Positions 1 to 6,956 of a DNA stretch of 17,655 nt are shown here, piece by piece. The notes under the pieces were generated by a model. It ran no database searches. It was not told the origin of the DNA and saw only the letters and a program-made list of their open reading frames with translations. A program made the position numbers and the translations under genes. How positions within the stretch are numbered: the stretch's first letter is position 1; the number at the start of each line of letters is the position of its first letter. Source of the stretch: an uncultured Opitutales bacterium (GTDB lineage Bacteria > Verrucomicrobiota > Verrucomicrobiia > Opitutales > Intestinicryptomonadaceae); contig URAJ01000044.1 of NCBI GenBank assembly GCA_900545715.1, positions 1 to 17,655 of the forward strand. Direction: 5' to 3'.

Positions 1-30
1 ACATTCACTACAGCCATTAATGCACAGCAT
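1..30 (-). CDS. 5' end of a fourth small gene (partial)
   Basis: An ATG at 30-28 on the minus strand opens a frame reading MLCINGCSEC before the window ends. It overlaps the last codons of the zinc-ribbon gene upstream in another frame, and a GGAAGGG stretch lies about 10 bases before it. The three cysteines would suit another small zinc-binding protein. A competing start is the ATG at 17-15, which overlaps the upstream stop as TAATG and reads MAVVN. Only ten codons are visible, so which start is used, and whether the gene is real, cannot be settled here. Confidence 0.25.
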   Translation of the reverse strand, partial: MLCINGCSEC

Positions 31-184
31 ATTTACTCATCCCTTCCGAATTAAAATTAAATTCATACTGACCACTTTTTGATGTTTTAAATTTGAGAAG
101 ATAACGCTCTTTCTCTTCCTCGCAGTCGCATTTCTCTCCCGGGTCCAAATGCCCGCCGCATTTACTGCATATGTAGTCATACAT
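17..184 (-). CDS. Small zinc-ribbon protein, 55 aa
   Basis: A 55-residue acidic protein starting MYDYICSKCGGHLDPGEKCDC. Cys6 and Cys9 form a CxxC knuckle, and Cys19 and Cys21 supply a second cysteine pair, so a single zinc ribbon is likely. The GGHLDPGEKCDC layout resembles tiny zinc-ribbon proteins common in phages and integrative elements of Firmicutes; this is recall of the family pattern, not a search. The start is supported by AGGAG at 198-194, nine bases upstream. It follows the 54-aa gene by 38 bases on the same strand and overlaps the next candidate gene. The specific function is unknown; single-stranded nucleic acid or protein binding would be a guess. Confidence 0.7.
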   Translation of the reverse strand: MYDYICSKCGGHLDPGEKCDCEEEKERYLLKFKTSKSGQYEFNFNSEGMSKYAVH

Positions 185-193
185 TGCTTTTTA

Positions 194-198
194 CTCCT
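194..198 (-). promoter_or_regulatory. Shine-Dalgarno site of the zinc-ribbon gene
   Basis: AGGAG on the minus strand, nine bases before the ATG at 184. It decides the start of the 55-aa zinc-ribbon gene. It is notable because most core genes to the right have no comparable site. Confidence 0.65.
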
Positions 199-222
199 AA
201 ATGTGATATTTTATATTTGTGT

Positions 223-387
223 TTATCTTTCTGCCGCAGGGAGTATGAAGGAGCCGATGCTTCGCTCTTTTTTCTCCAGGCGGCGTAATTTATTTTCGTA
301 ACGGCGTATGCGTATCATATCGCCGTCTTCTTTTGCATATTGCAACAGCTTGTTATATGCAATTACTTCTGATATTACTTTCATCAT
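223..387 (-). CDS. Small basic helical protein, 54 aa, unknown function
   Basis: The protein begins MMKVISEVIAYNKLL and ends GSFILPAAER. It is rich in Lys, Arg and Glu (KLRRLEKKERS near residues 33-43) and has a heptad-like run of Leu/Ile, so it is probably a short helical or coiled-coil protein. Its ATG directly follows the TAA of the preceding gene (TAAATGATG), and an AAAGGGG ribosome site lies inside the end of that gene, so translation is probably coupled. The second ATG at 384 is an equally possible start. I do not recognise a family. Size, basic character and packing fit accessory genes of a phage or conjugative element. Confidence 0.6.
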   Translation of the reverse strand: MMKVISEVIAYNKLLQYAKEDGDMIRIRRYENKLRRLEKKERSIGSFILPAAER

Positions 388-537
388 TTACCCCTTTCTG
401 ACATATCCCAGTGAACTTAATCCCTGCTCGTTTAAAATACGTCCATATGCTTTTTTCTCTTCATTGCTGAGGGCTTCAAAATCTATGATTTTGCTGCCCT
501 CACTGCTTTTCTCAATAATCTTATTTACTATTGTCAT
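388..537 (-). CDS. Small acidic/basic protein, 49 aa, unknown function
   Basis: First gene of the minus-strand small-gene operon. It reads MTIVNKIIEKSSEGSKIID, followed by a segment FEALSNEEKKAYGRILNEQG and an LSSLGYVRKG tail. A strong GAGGTGAGG ribosome site at 554-546 fixes the start. The ALSNEEKKAYGR stretch looks like a short amphipathic helix, and the protein has no signal peptide or membrane segment. Its TAA abuts the ATG of the 54-aa gene. No family is recognised with confidence; I recall similar short proteins from Firmicutes mobile elements, but this is only an impression. Confidence 0.6.
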   Translation of the reverse strand: MTIVNKIIEKSSEGSKIIDFEALSNEEKKAYGRILNEQGLSSLGYVRKG

Positions 538-545
538 TCGATAAC

Positions 546-554
546 CCTCACCTC
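546..554 (-). promoter_or_regulatory. Strong Shine-Dalgarno site of the 49-aa gene
   Basis: GAGGTGAGG on the minus strand, eight bases before the ATG at 537. It is a near-ideal anti-16S complement and marks the head of the small-gene operon. The leader upstream (about 555-700) is strongly AT-rich. Confidence 0.65.
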
Positions 555-637
555 TTTTTTTATGTTTTATTCCGCAACTGATTGTCTAAATTACTGTTTT
601 TTATATGTTGTGAACATCTTACTTGCTTTGAATATTT

Positions 638-656
638 ACTTGAATTTATTTCAAGT
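638..656. repeat. Perfect 7-bp inverted repeat, possible operator
   Basis: ACTTGAA (638-644), five-base spacer, TTCAAGT (650-656). It sits about 100 bases upstream of the minus-strand small-gene operon in an AT-rich leader and is not followed by a T-run on either strand. A protein-binding site in the operon's promoter region fits better than a terminator. No convincing -35/-10 pair could be placed around it. Confidence 0.45.
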
Positions 657-742
657 TAAAATTCAAAAAAAATTAAAATTTTTGAAAAAAAATAAAGTTA
701 TTTTCGAGCGTTCGGCATAAAAAAAACTTGCATAAGTTTAAA

Positions 743-759
743 TATAGTTAGAGACTATA
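743..759. repeat. Short inverted repeat upstream of the OmpA/Pal gene
   Basis: TATAGT (743-748) and ACTATA (754-759) form a perfect 6-bp inverted repeat about 35 bases before the lipoprotein start. It overlaps the place where a -10 element would be expected. It could be chance in AT-rich DNA or a small operator. A TTGCAT at 728-733 is too far from TATACC at 756-761 for a normal spacer, so no promoter is called. Confidence 0.3.
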
Positions 760-793
760 CCTAAAATAATTTATCCTTCAAAAATAAAAAAAT

Positions 794-1357
794 ATGAAAA
801 AAATTATAGCTCTTACAGCTCTTGCATTTTCGATGTTTATGCTCACTGCCTGCGATTCAATGGACGGCCCTTCGCCCCTTGACACGCGCGCTGGAAGTGC
901 CGGCAACGAACTCAACCCCGGCGGGCTTCCCTCCGACGCAGCCATGATGGCGGATTCAGGGCTGCAAGAGCGCAGCATAAATTCAATGGACGCTTTTGAT
1001 CCTGAGAACATCAATCCGGAAGACATAGTTGTGACAATATACTTCGGCTTCGACCAGTATGCTGTTGCGTCCTCCGAGCGCCCGAACGTTAAGAAAGCCG
1101 CAGATTTCTTCGCTTCAAACCCGGACTTTAAAATTGTTCTCGTAGGCCACACCGACTGGTACGGAACGGAAGAGTACAACATGCTGCTTTCCGACAAGCG
1201 CGCGAAGGCGGTTGCAGACTATATGTCGGCTCTCGGCATCGGTGCGGAGCGCGTAGAGATAATCCCCAGAGGCGAAGCTGGCGCTGCAATGGACGTTGCA
1301 AAGACATCTCCCGAGGCGAAGCACGACCGCCGCGTTGATATTGTAAAATTCAGATAA
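794..1357 (+). CDS. pal: OmpA/Pal-family peptidoglycan-associated lipoprotein
   Basis: An outer-membrane lipoprotein of 187 aa that should anchor the envelope to peptidoglycan, like Pal of the Tol-Pal system. A signal peptide ends in the lipobox LTAC with the lipidated residue Cys20. Residues 21-77 are a Gly/Ser/Asp-rich linker, and 78-187 form an OmpA C-terminal domain. The GHTD motif (118-121) and LLSDKRA (131-137) are present; Asp121 and Arg136 have the 15-residue spacing of the diaminopimelate-binding pair in OmpA-type domains. The domain ends with DRRVDI. It is a single-gene unit with its own terminator and no tolB or tolA neighbour, so true Pal versus another OmpA lipoprotein is not certain. 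There is no Shine-Dalgarno; the leader is nearly pure A/T. Confidence 0.88.
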   Translation: MKKIIALTALAFSMFMLTACDSMDGPSPLDTRAGSAGNELNPGGLPSDAAMMADSGLQERSINSMDAFDPENINPEDIVVTIYFGFDQYAVASSERPNVKKAADFFASNPDFKIVLVGHTDWYGTEEYNMLLSDKRAKAVADYMSALGIGAERVEIIPRGEAGAAMDVAKTSPEAKHDRRVDIVKFR

Positions 1358-1376
1358 AAACAATTTAAAAAAATTG

Positions 1377-1409
1377 GGCGAAGCCGGGAGCGGTTTCGCC
1401 TTTTTTTTT
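1377..1409 (+). terminator. Rho-independent terminator after the OmpA/Pal gene
   Basis: GGCGAAGCC (1377-1385) pairs with GGTTTCGCC (1392-1400) around a six-base loop, giving a nine-pair stem with one G-U. It is followed directly by nine Ts at 1401-1409. It lies 20 bases after the stop codon. Confidence 0.9.
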
Positions 1410-1490
1410 CTAAAAAAATTGTCTGTTTTTAGGGTATAAAAGCCGAGATTCCCCTACCCTGCCTTTTTTAATAAAAATCTCCATTTTCGG

Positions 1491-1554
1491 ATAAAAAATG
1501 CGCGAATGGATTTTATGGGGGAGAATTTTTTTCATAGAAAATTCGCATTTTTAT
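1491..1554. repeat. Long imperfect hairpin
   Basis: The segment ATAAAAAATGCGCGAAT (1491-1507) with TTTTATG (1511-1517) can fold against CATAGAAAATTCGCATTTTTATG-like sequence (1533-1554) with small bulges. This gives roughly 20 base pairs around a G/A/T loop. No T-run follows on the plus strand. It may be a structured RNA element, a small mobile palindromic repeat, or part of a minus-strand terminator. Confidence 0.4.
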
Positions 1555-2046
1555 GAAGTTGGGTACAACGCATCGTGAAGCTTTCTTATAAAGCCCCGAA
1601 TGAATATTTCCTGCGCCGCGCAAGTTAACAGGAAAAAACGGGATTTTATCGCCAAAATAAAATTCTTTTCCCACGCGTAAAAATGAATCTCGGCAAGTTA
1701 AATGCCGCACAGAAATAATCTCGCAAAATTTTTCGCATACTTCATTTGCCGAGTTTTTTAAGCGGGCTTTTTCCGCAACATAAAAAATCAGCCGCCGCTC
1801 ATTTTCCTCCACACTTAAAAAAATTGCCCGCGTAAGAATTCATTTTATAAAAGGAGAGCGATTTTGCAACCCGCGCGCAAAGTGAACCGACTAATTTTCC
1901 GAGAGTCGGCGCAAGCAATTTTACTGCGGCATATATAAAACGGACTAAAAAATATCTCTATATTTGAAGGTATTTTTCACTATCTGTTCGGATTTTGCAG
2001 ATATAAAATACAGCTCTCGGAAAACTCCATTTGTCAGTAAAAAGGC

Positions 2047-2065
2047 GAATATTTGCGCAATATTC
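2047..2065. repeat. Near-palindrome upstream of the beta-helix gene
   Basis: GAATATT (2047-2053), five-base TGCGC, AATATTC (2059-2065). It is a perfect 7-bp inverted repeat about 170 bases before the glycosidase start. It has operator-like symmetry without a T-run. A regulator of the carbohydrate gene is possible but not shown. Confidence 0.3.
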
Positions 2066-2232
2066 CCGAAGTCGCTATCTTTATGAGCGCACCGCGGAAC
2101 GATATTAGCATTGCCTTCATTGCAGCCGCGCCCACAAATATATTTGATTTTATATGCCTTTGAAACAGCCTGCAAAGTCCGGCTAAATTTATCTTCTTGT
2201 ATAAAAAATTAAATACGATTATTTTATTTTTT

Positions 2233-4710
2233 ATGAATATGAAATACGCGGGAGTTATTTTGTTTGCAGCCAACTTTGCCGCCTGCGCCATGGCGGAAGA
2301 TTCTTTACAGGAAATGTTTGATTCGGCAGCCTCCTCGCCGGAAAAAACGCTGAAACTGGAAGCCAAGCGGTATTTTCTGGATTCGCCGATAAAGCTCGGC
2401 CCCCGCCACAGCGGGCTGAAAGTCGCTGGGAAAAGCGGAGCTGCGATATCGTCGCTAAAAAAAATAAAAAACTGGGAGGCGGACGGAAAATTCTGGAAAG
2501 CAAAAATTCCCGGCGCAGATTTCGTATCGTCGATTTTTGTAAACGGGCGCAGGGCATCTATCGCAACCACCCCAAACGAAGGCGCAAGATTCTTCGTTTT
2601 CCGCGGGACGAGCCCGAGGCGCGGCGACAACCGCAAGACTTTCATAGTCCGCTCAGAAGACATTGCGGAGCTCAAAAATCTTTCAAGCGGAGAACTGAAA
2701 AACGCATATTTTCAAATCTACCGCGCGTGGATAGACAACCGCGGAACGATATCCGACATCCGCCCAATGCGCGACGGCAAGACGTGCGCCGTGACGTTTG
2801 CTACTCCGCTTTCGCCGCACATATACGGCGGCTCCTATTCAATGCCGCGCTTTAAATTGGCAAATTTTAAGGGCGCGCTCGATACCCCCGGCGAATTCTT
2901 CTTCGACAAAAGCGCGCAAACTTTGTGGTACTGCCCGCGCGAAGGCGAAGACATCAAAACCGCCGAAATTTTTTACCCGGTTTCCGACGTGTTGCTTGAA
3001 ATTTGCGGCGACGCCAACGCGGGGATCGCTGAAAATATAAGCTTTGAAAACGTCGCGTTTGAAGGGTCGTCAAACCTCCCCGACTCAAAAATAGGCGGCT
3101 GGGAAAATTCGAGCCAGGCGGCGGTCGGAATGCCGTCTGCAATAACTGTTAGCAAAGCAAAAAACATCAAATTCGAGGGATGTTCGTTTAAGCGGCTTGA
3201 CGGCTACGCGCTTGAATTCTACCAAAACGCGACTTTCTGCGGAGTCGAAAACTGCGTGTTTTCCGATCTCGGTGCGGGCGCTGTAAAAATCGGGTCGAAA
3301 TACAAGCCGGAGAACGCGCCTGTCTCAAACATTACCGTTAAAAACAACATAATTTACAAGTACGGCAGGATAGACCGCTCCGCCGTCGGAGTGCTCGTAT
3401 TCGACTCCGGCGGAAACACAATTTCACACAACGAAATTTTCGACGGCTACTACACAGGCATATCGGTAGGCTGGACATGGGGCTTCACGCCTTCGCACAC
3501 GCAAAACAATACAATAGACTTTAATAAAATACACAATCTGTCGTTCGCGCAAATGTGCGACCTCGGCGGCATATACACGCTCGGCATATCGCACGGCTCA
3601 AAGATTTCAAACAACTTCATATACGACATCGACTGCCATCAATACGGCGGCTGGGGCATATACAACGACGAGGGAAGCACCGGGTTTATCGTAAGCGGCA
3701 ATTTTGTGCGCAACGCCCAGGAGGGCGGGTATTATATGCACTACGGCAAAGACTGCGAAATCCGCAACAATGTATTCTGCGAATCGAGAGACTTCCAATT
3801 GGGACTTGGCAGAAATATGCCCGACTCCCTTGTATTTGAGCGCAATGTCGTGGCGTACGAGTCTCCCGCAAAGCTATTCCGCGAAAACCGGCCGCCGTCG
3901 ATAAGCGCCGCAAAATTTGACAACAACATATACTGGAACGCGTCGGGGGAAGTTCTGTTTGGCAAATACAGCTTCGCCGAGTGGCGCGAAGGCGGCAGGG
4001 ACAGCCATTCATTTATAGAGAAAGTGGATTTAAACGCCCTCTTTAACGGCGGAGGCATTGAAAAGATAGGATTCAAGCCCATAGGCGCAAGATTCGCAGG
4101 GCCGGAAGGCAAAATGGGCGAAACCGCAAAAAAGATATTGGATAACTATAAGTATCCGCAAATAGTAAGACACCCCGTAATTGCCGACTGGAATAACGGG
4201 GCATTTGACGATTTTAGCGTGGGCGAAATCGGGAAGCCGCCGGTTTATATGAATGTGGACACCAAGGACGGCACTGCAAAAGTAGTTGCCGACGAAAACT
4301 CGCCCGCAGGAAGGGCGCTTGAAATCGAAGGCAAGGCGGAAGTATCGCAATATTGCCGTTTCACAGGCGGGAAAGAGCTCGAATTTTCAATTATGTTTAA
4401 GCTGTCGGAAGGCTCTGAATTTTCGTGCGGAACACAAAATGTGACATTTTTCTCGGTAAAAGACGGCCAAGTCAACGGGAATGAATCCGAAAAACTGCCA
4501 ATGGAGAAATGGCTCACAGCAAAGGGGAAAATGAACTTTCCGCTAAAAGGGGGAGAGGCTTGGACGCTTTCATTATCTGACGGAAATAAAAATTACAAAT
4601 GTGATATGCAACTGCCAAAAAATGCGGGTGGGAAACCGACGAGGTTTGCGCTAAAATCTTTGGGAGGACAGACGCGCTTTGCGGACTTAAAAATGGACGT
4701 TATAGAATAA
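2233..4710 (+). CDS. Secreted right-handed beta-helix protein, GH141-like
   Basis: A predicted secreted carbohydrate-active enzyme of 825 aa. The ATG at 2233 gives a compact signal peptide (MNMKYAGVILF, cleavage after ACAMA); the frame stays open to a TTG at 2197, which would only put extra polar residues in front. The N-terminal part has the glycosidase layout VAGKSGAAISSLKKIKNW, then FWKAKIPGADFVSSIFVNGRRA. Residues about 260-600 are repeated short beta strands with Asn ladders (NISFENVAF, ISNNFIYDI, IRNNVFCES), typical of a right-handed parallel beta-helix. CDLGGIYTLG (Asp443 region) and YGGWGIYNDEGS (Asp479/Glu480) match the GH141 pattern as I know it and are candidate catalytic acids. 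Residues about 650-825 look like a jelly-roll accessory domain. GH141 includes alpha-L-fucosidase and xylanase activities, so the substrate cannot be read from sequence. It lacks the PEP-CTERM tail of its downstream neighbour. Confidence 0.8.
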   Translation: MNMKYAGVILFAANFAACAMAEDSLQEMFDSAASSPEKTLKLEAKRYFLDSPIKLGPRHSGLKVAGKSGAAISSLKKIKNWEADGKFWKAKIPGADFVSSIFVNGRRASIATTPNEGARFFVFRGTSPRRGDNRKTFIVRSEDIAELKNLSSGELKNAYFQIYRAWIDNRGTISDIRPMRDGKTCAVTFATPLSPHIYGGSYSMPRFKLANFKGALDTPGEFFFDKSAQTLWYCPREGEDIKTAEIFYPVSDVLLEICGDANAGIAENISFENVAFEGSSNLPDSKIGGWENSSQAAVGMPSAITVSKAKNIKFEGCSFKRLDGYALEFYQNATFCGVENCVFSDLGAGAVKIGSKYKPENAPVSNITVKNNIIYKYGRIDRSAVGVLVFDSGGNTISHNEIFDGYYTGISVGWTWGFTPSHTQNNTIDFNKIHNLSFAQMCDLGGIYTLGISHGSKISNNFIYDIDCHQYGGWGIYNDEGSTGFIVSGNFVRNAQEGGYYMHYGKDCEIRNNVFCESRDFQLGLGRNMPDSLVFERNVVAYESPAKLFRENRPPSISAAKFDNNIYWNASGEVLFGKYSFAEWREGGRDSHSFIEKVDLNALFNGGGIEKIGFKPIGARFAGPEGKMGETAKKILDNYKYPQIVRHPVIADWNNGAFDDFSVGEIGKPPVYMNVDTKDGTAKVVADENSPAGRALEIEGKAEVSQYCRFTGGKELEFSIMFKLSEGSEFSCGTQNVTFFSVKDGQVNGNESEKLPMEKWLTAKGKMNFPLKGGEAWTLSLSDGNKNYKCDMQLPKNAGGKPTRFALKSLGGQTRFADLKMDVIE

Positions 4711-4717
4711 AAATTTA

Positions 4718-4735
4718 TTAGGGTTAATTCCCTAA
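4718..4735. repeat. Short hairpin after the beta-helix gene
   Basis: TTAGGG (4718-4723), loop TTAATT, CCCTAA (4730-4735), eight bases after the stop codon. The plus strand continues with As, not Ts, so it is a weak terminator at best and may only stabilise the transcript end. Confidence 0.35.
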
Positions 4736-4787
4736 AAAAATATGTTAAGACTCGAACCTAAGGTATGGATATATTCAATTTTATTTG

Positions 4788-4815
4788 TTGACTTGTTTTA
4801 CATATGTGATAACTA
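4788..4815 (+). promoter_or_regulatory. Candidate promoter of the PEP-CTERM gene
   Basis: TTGACT at 4788-4793, a 16-base spacer and TAACTA at 4810-4815, about 38 bases before the ATG at 4853. The -35 is good and the -10 only fair. It is the best pair in the short gap and suggests separate transcription from the beta-helix gene. Confidence 0.35.
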
Positions 4816-4852
4816 AATTATTAAGTTAAAAAAAAATCTGATTATTATAAGC

Positions 4853-6262
4853 ATGAACTCCAAAATACCCTTAATATTATTGGGTGCTGCTACAATCAGC
4901 GCATCCTCATTTGCTGAAACATTAATCTATGACGGTTCTGCAATAGGCTCTTTCTACGACGGAGCCTACTGGGGCGGCACACTTCCCTCGGAAACTTCTG
5001 ACATCGTCTTTGACGACACGGCAAAAGCAACCGCTTATGACCTCGACGCAACAAAGGGCATGACTGTAAATAGCATTACAGATAATTCCATAACAGATAG
5101 AACGCTGGGAGCTGACCAGTGGGGGAAATATATCAAAATCAATATCGGAGAATCCACTTTCACTATACTTGAAGATCTCACTCTGGCTTCAAATCATAAT
5201 CACGTTCCTTTTTCTTTTGCGCCTGGATCCGACGGAGTTGGAGAAGTTGTGGTAAAAGGCAATATTATATCGAAAATCGCCTCCGATGGCAGTGCGGGAG
5301 AATCGCTTTTCGGCGAAGGGAAAATTTTAAAAAGCCTCACTGTTGGCGGCAATATTGAATTGCAAGGGTCAAGGCTTCGTTTTCACGCGCTAAATGTAAA
5401 TGTCAACGGTGTAGTAAATTTTACGGGAGATATTAGCAATACACAATTAAACCTTGCATACGGGTCAATGAGCGGGCAATCGGTCTCCATTTCGTTCGGC
5501 GGTTTAAATGGGATAAACAAAGAAATAAAATTCGGCGGTATTGCAACTTCTCTCGTTGAAAATTCCTCCATTACATTGAGGTTTACGAACTCAGGCACTT
5601 CAAGTTTCAGCGGAAATTTCGCCTCCGATGAAGGAGGCATCGGCACATTGCAGAACAACACCTATAATTTGGTTATGAACGGCACTTCAACAGGCGTGCA
5701 GTACTACCAGGATACCGGCACGACATTCTCTTTTAACAATGTGACTGTAAAATCCGGAAAGCTCAATTATTACAGCGAAGCCGGAGAATCTGTAATATAC
5801 CTTGAAGGCGGCACGTTATCGCCCGCCACCGTCACCGGCGAAATCGCCATTTTGAAGGCCGAAGCAATAAATTGGGACAACGGCAAAATTTCCTTCGACC
5901 TTGTTGAAGACAACTCCGCAAGCGACAAAATAGTCCTCGACTACGCCCTCACTAAAACGTCCTTTTCGGTTCCCGGCGGCACGCGCGAAATCGAGCTTAT
6001 CGCCGACCCGTACGAGATCGCCGCATGGATAGGCGCAAGCGTAGATGGGAAGCTAACCTACACGCTCATTGAATACGGCAGCACAGACTTTAAAAACGGA
6101 GACATCGTATTTTCGCAAATCGACGGCATAAATATCGATTACAATTTTGGCGACACTGCCCTAACTGTGACTTTGAGCAAAGTACCAGAGCCCGCGACAA
6201 TCGCCGCAATCTTCGGCGCTTGCGCTCTCGCTATGGCCGCCTTCCGCAGGCGCAGAAAATAG
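4853..6262 (+). CDS. PEP-CTERM surface protein with beta-strand passenger
   Basis: A predicted exported surface protein of 469 aa. The signal peptide (MNSKIPLILLGAATISASSFA, cut before ETLIYDG) is followed by a long stretch of short beta strands rich in Gly, Ser, Thr and Asn, with alternating hydrophobics (VVVKGNII, LTVGGNIELQG, VNGVVNFTGD). This resembles autotransporter-associated beta-strand repeats. The C-terminus is a full PEP-CTERM signal: VPEP near residue 444, a hydrophobic helix (ATIAAIFGACALAMAAF) and the basic tail RRRRK. In other bacteria such tails are cut by an exosortase, which is not in this window. The body has no recognised catalytic motif. It follows the beta-helix enzyme after 142 bases and ends before a clear terminator. 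The ATG lacks a Shine-Dalgarno. Confidence 0.88.
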   Translation: MNSKIPLILLGAATISASSFAETLIYDGSAIGSFYDGAYWGGTLPSETSDIVFDDTAKATAYDLDATKGMTVNSITDNSITDRTLGADQWGKYIKINIGESTFTILEDLTLASNHNHVPFSFAPGSDGVGEVVVKGNIISKIASDGSAGESLFGEGKILKSLTVGGNIELQGSRLRFHALNVNVNGVVNFTGDISNTQLNLAYGSMSGQSVSISFGGLNGINKEIKFGGIATSLVENSSITLRFTNSGTSSFSGNFASDEGGIGTLQNNTYNLVMNGTSTGVQYYQDTGTTFSFNNVTVKSGKLNYYSEAGESVIYLEGGTLSPATVTGEIAILKAEAINWDNGKISFDLVEDNSASDKIVLDYALTKTSFSVPGGTREIELIADPYEIAAWIGASVDGKLTYTLIEYGSTDFKNGDIVFSQIDGINIDYNFGDTALTVTLSKVPEPATIAAIFGACALAMAAFRRRRK

Positions 6263-6358
6263 CTGATATAAAACTTCGCGCGCCGCGGTGAATTTTTGCT
6301 CGATGCGGCAAGTTGAATTCTCTGTTATGCTCCATAATGGGGCTTACTTTCCGGCAAC

Positions 6359-6397
6359 AAAATACGCCTCTTATATTCGAGTGGCGTATTTTTGTTT
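6359..6397 (+). terminator. Terminator after the PEP-CTERM gene
   Basis: AAAATACGCC (6359-6368) pairs perfectly with GGCGTATTTT (6383-6392) around a 14-base loop, followed by a T-rich tail (TTGTTT). It lies about 100 bases after the stop codon. The symmetric A- and T-rich ends could make it work in both directions. Confidence 0.75.
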
Positions 6398-6837
6398 AGA
6401 GTGACAGGTATCCCGAATCTTTTAAGCTAATGCCCTGCTCTCCCTAAAAAATATGCGCATTACTAAAATTTTTTACCGACAAACATCTCATTTTCACCAA
6501 AGGCAAAACAAAATTTCTATATATTATACACTCCCATAAATATTACAGCCAATTCAAAATCCCTTAAAAAAATACCAAATGAAAAATTTTTTCAAAATAT
6601 TGGCATTTTAAGCTCTTGCCATTCACACCGCAATCTTCGTTTTTTGCACCCAACACTTTTATCCGCGCGGCATGGAGCGCGCGGCGCACTGTTTAAATCC
6701 GCATAACTTCAAGGCTCAAAAATTTTTGCGCAAACGGCGGCTGGGCAAATTCAAAAGGCTTTGCAAAACAAATAAAAAATATAGAAAATTACAATCCGCT
6801 CATTAAAAAATTCCGCGCGCACTTTCTTTATCGGCGC

Positions 6838-6869
6838 ATATCCGCCCTCCTGAGCTATTGCGCGGATAT
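6838..6869. repeat. 8-bp inverted repeat upstream of the ABC ATPase gene
   Basis: ATATCCGC (6838-6845) and GCGGATAT (6862-6869), separated by 16 bases and placed about 45 bases upstream of the candidate -10 at 6912. No T-run follows, so it is more likely a regulatory or structural element than a terminator. Confidence 0.35.
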
Positions 6870-6911
6870 TCAAGCTTCGGCGATTGATCAAAAAAAATGT
6901 TCGGAGTAAGT

Positions 6912-6917
6912 TATAAT
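6912..6917 (+). promoter_or_regulatory. Candidate -10 element of the ABC ATPase gene
   Basis: A perfect TATAAT, predicting a transcript start about 33 bases before the ATG at 6957. No good -35 is found at 16-18 bases; TTGATC at 6884-6889 is 22 bases away. An activator-dependent promoter is possible. Confidence 0.3.
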
Positions 6918-6956
6918 TTGCAAAATCAAAATAAATTCTTTTAACGTTTTTATTTT

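Larger units (their letters stand above)
1410..2232. other. Gene-less stretch with several inverted repeats
   Basis: About 820 bases between the Pal terminator and the beta-helix gene. No frame here has a recognisable protein; the longest (99 codons, minus strand, GTG start at 1812) has no family resemblance and ends inside a hairpin. Visible structure: AGGGTA/TACCCT (1431-1436, 1455-1460) followed by a T-run at 1463-1469, a long imperfect hairpin at 1491-1554, CCGACT/AGTCGG (1887-1892, 1904-1909), and a near-palindrome at 2047-2065. It could hold the promoter and leader of the beta-helix gene, an unannotated small RNA, or decayed sequence. Confidence 0.5.
6398..6956. other. AT-rich intergenic stretch before the ABC ATPase gene
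   Basis: About 560 bases without a convincing coding frame on either strand. Structure seen: CCGCGCG (6663-6669) with CGCGCGG (6678-6684), a GC-only hairpin in AT-rich surroundings, and ATATCCGC (6838-6845) with GCGGATAT (6862-6869) nearer the gene. A perfect TATAAT lies at 6912-6917. No tRNA or known riboswitch pattern was recognised. Confidence 0.5.

Noticed and set aside
308..544. Plus-strand frame of 78 codons opposite the small-gene operon
   Set aside because: It is antisense to two minus-strand genes that have good ribosome sites and coupled junctions, and its product has no recognisable features.
1513..1812. Minus-strand frame of 99 codons in the gene-less gap
   Set aside because: It needs a GTG start, has no family resemblance, and ends inside a hairpin; chance frames of this length are expected in this sequence. 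Kept only as a note in the gap entry.
2034..2675. Minus-strand frame of 213 codons overlapping the beta-helix gene start
   Set aside because: Shadow of the glycosidase gene; low-complexity Ser/Ala/Phe-rich product with no motif.
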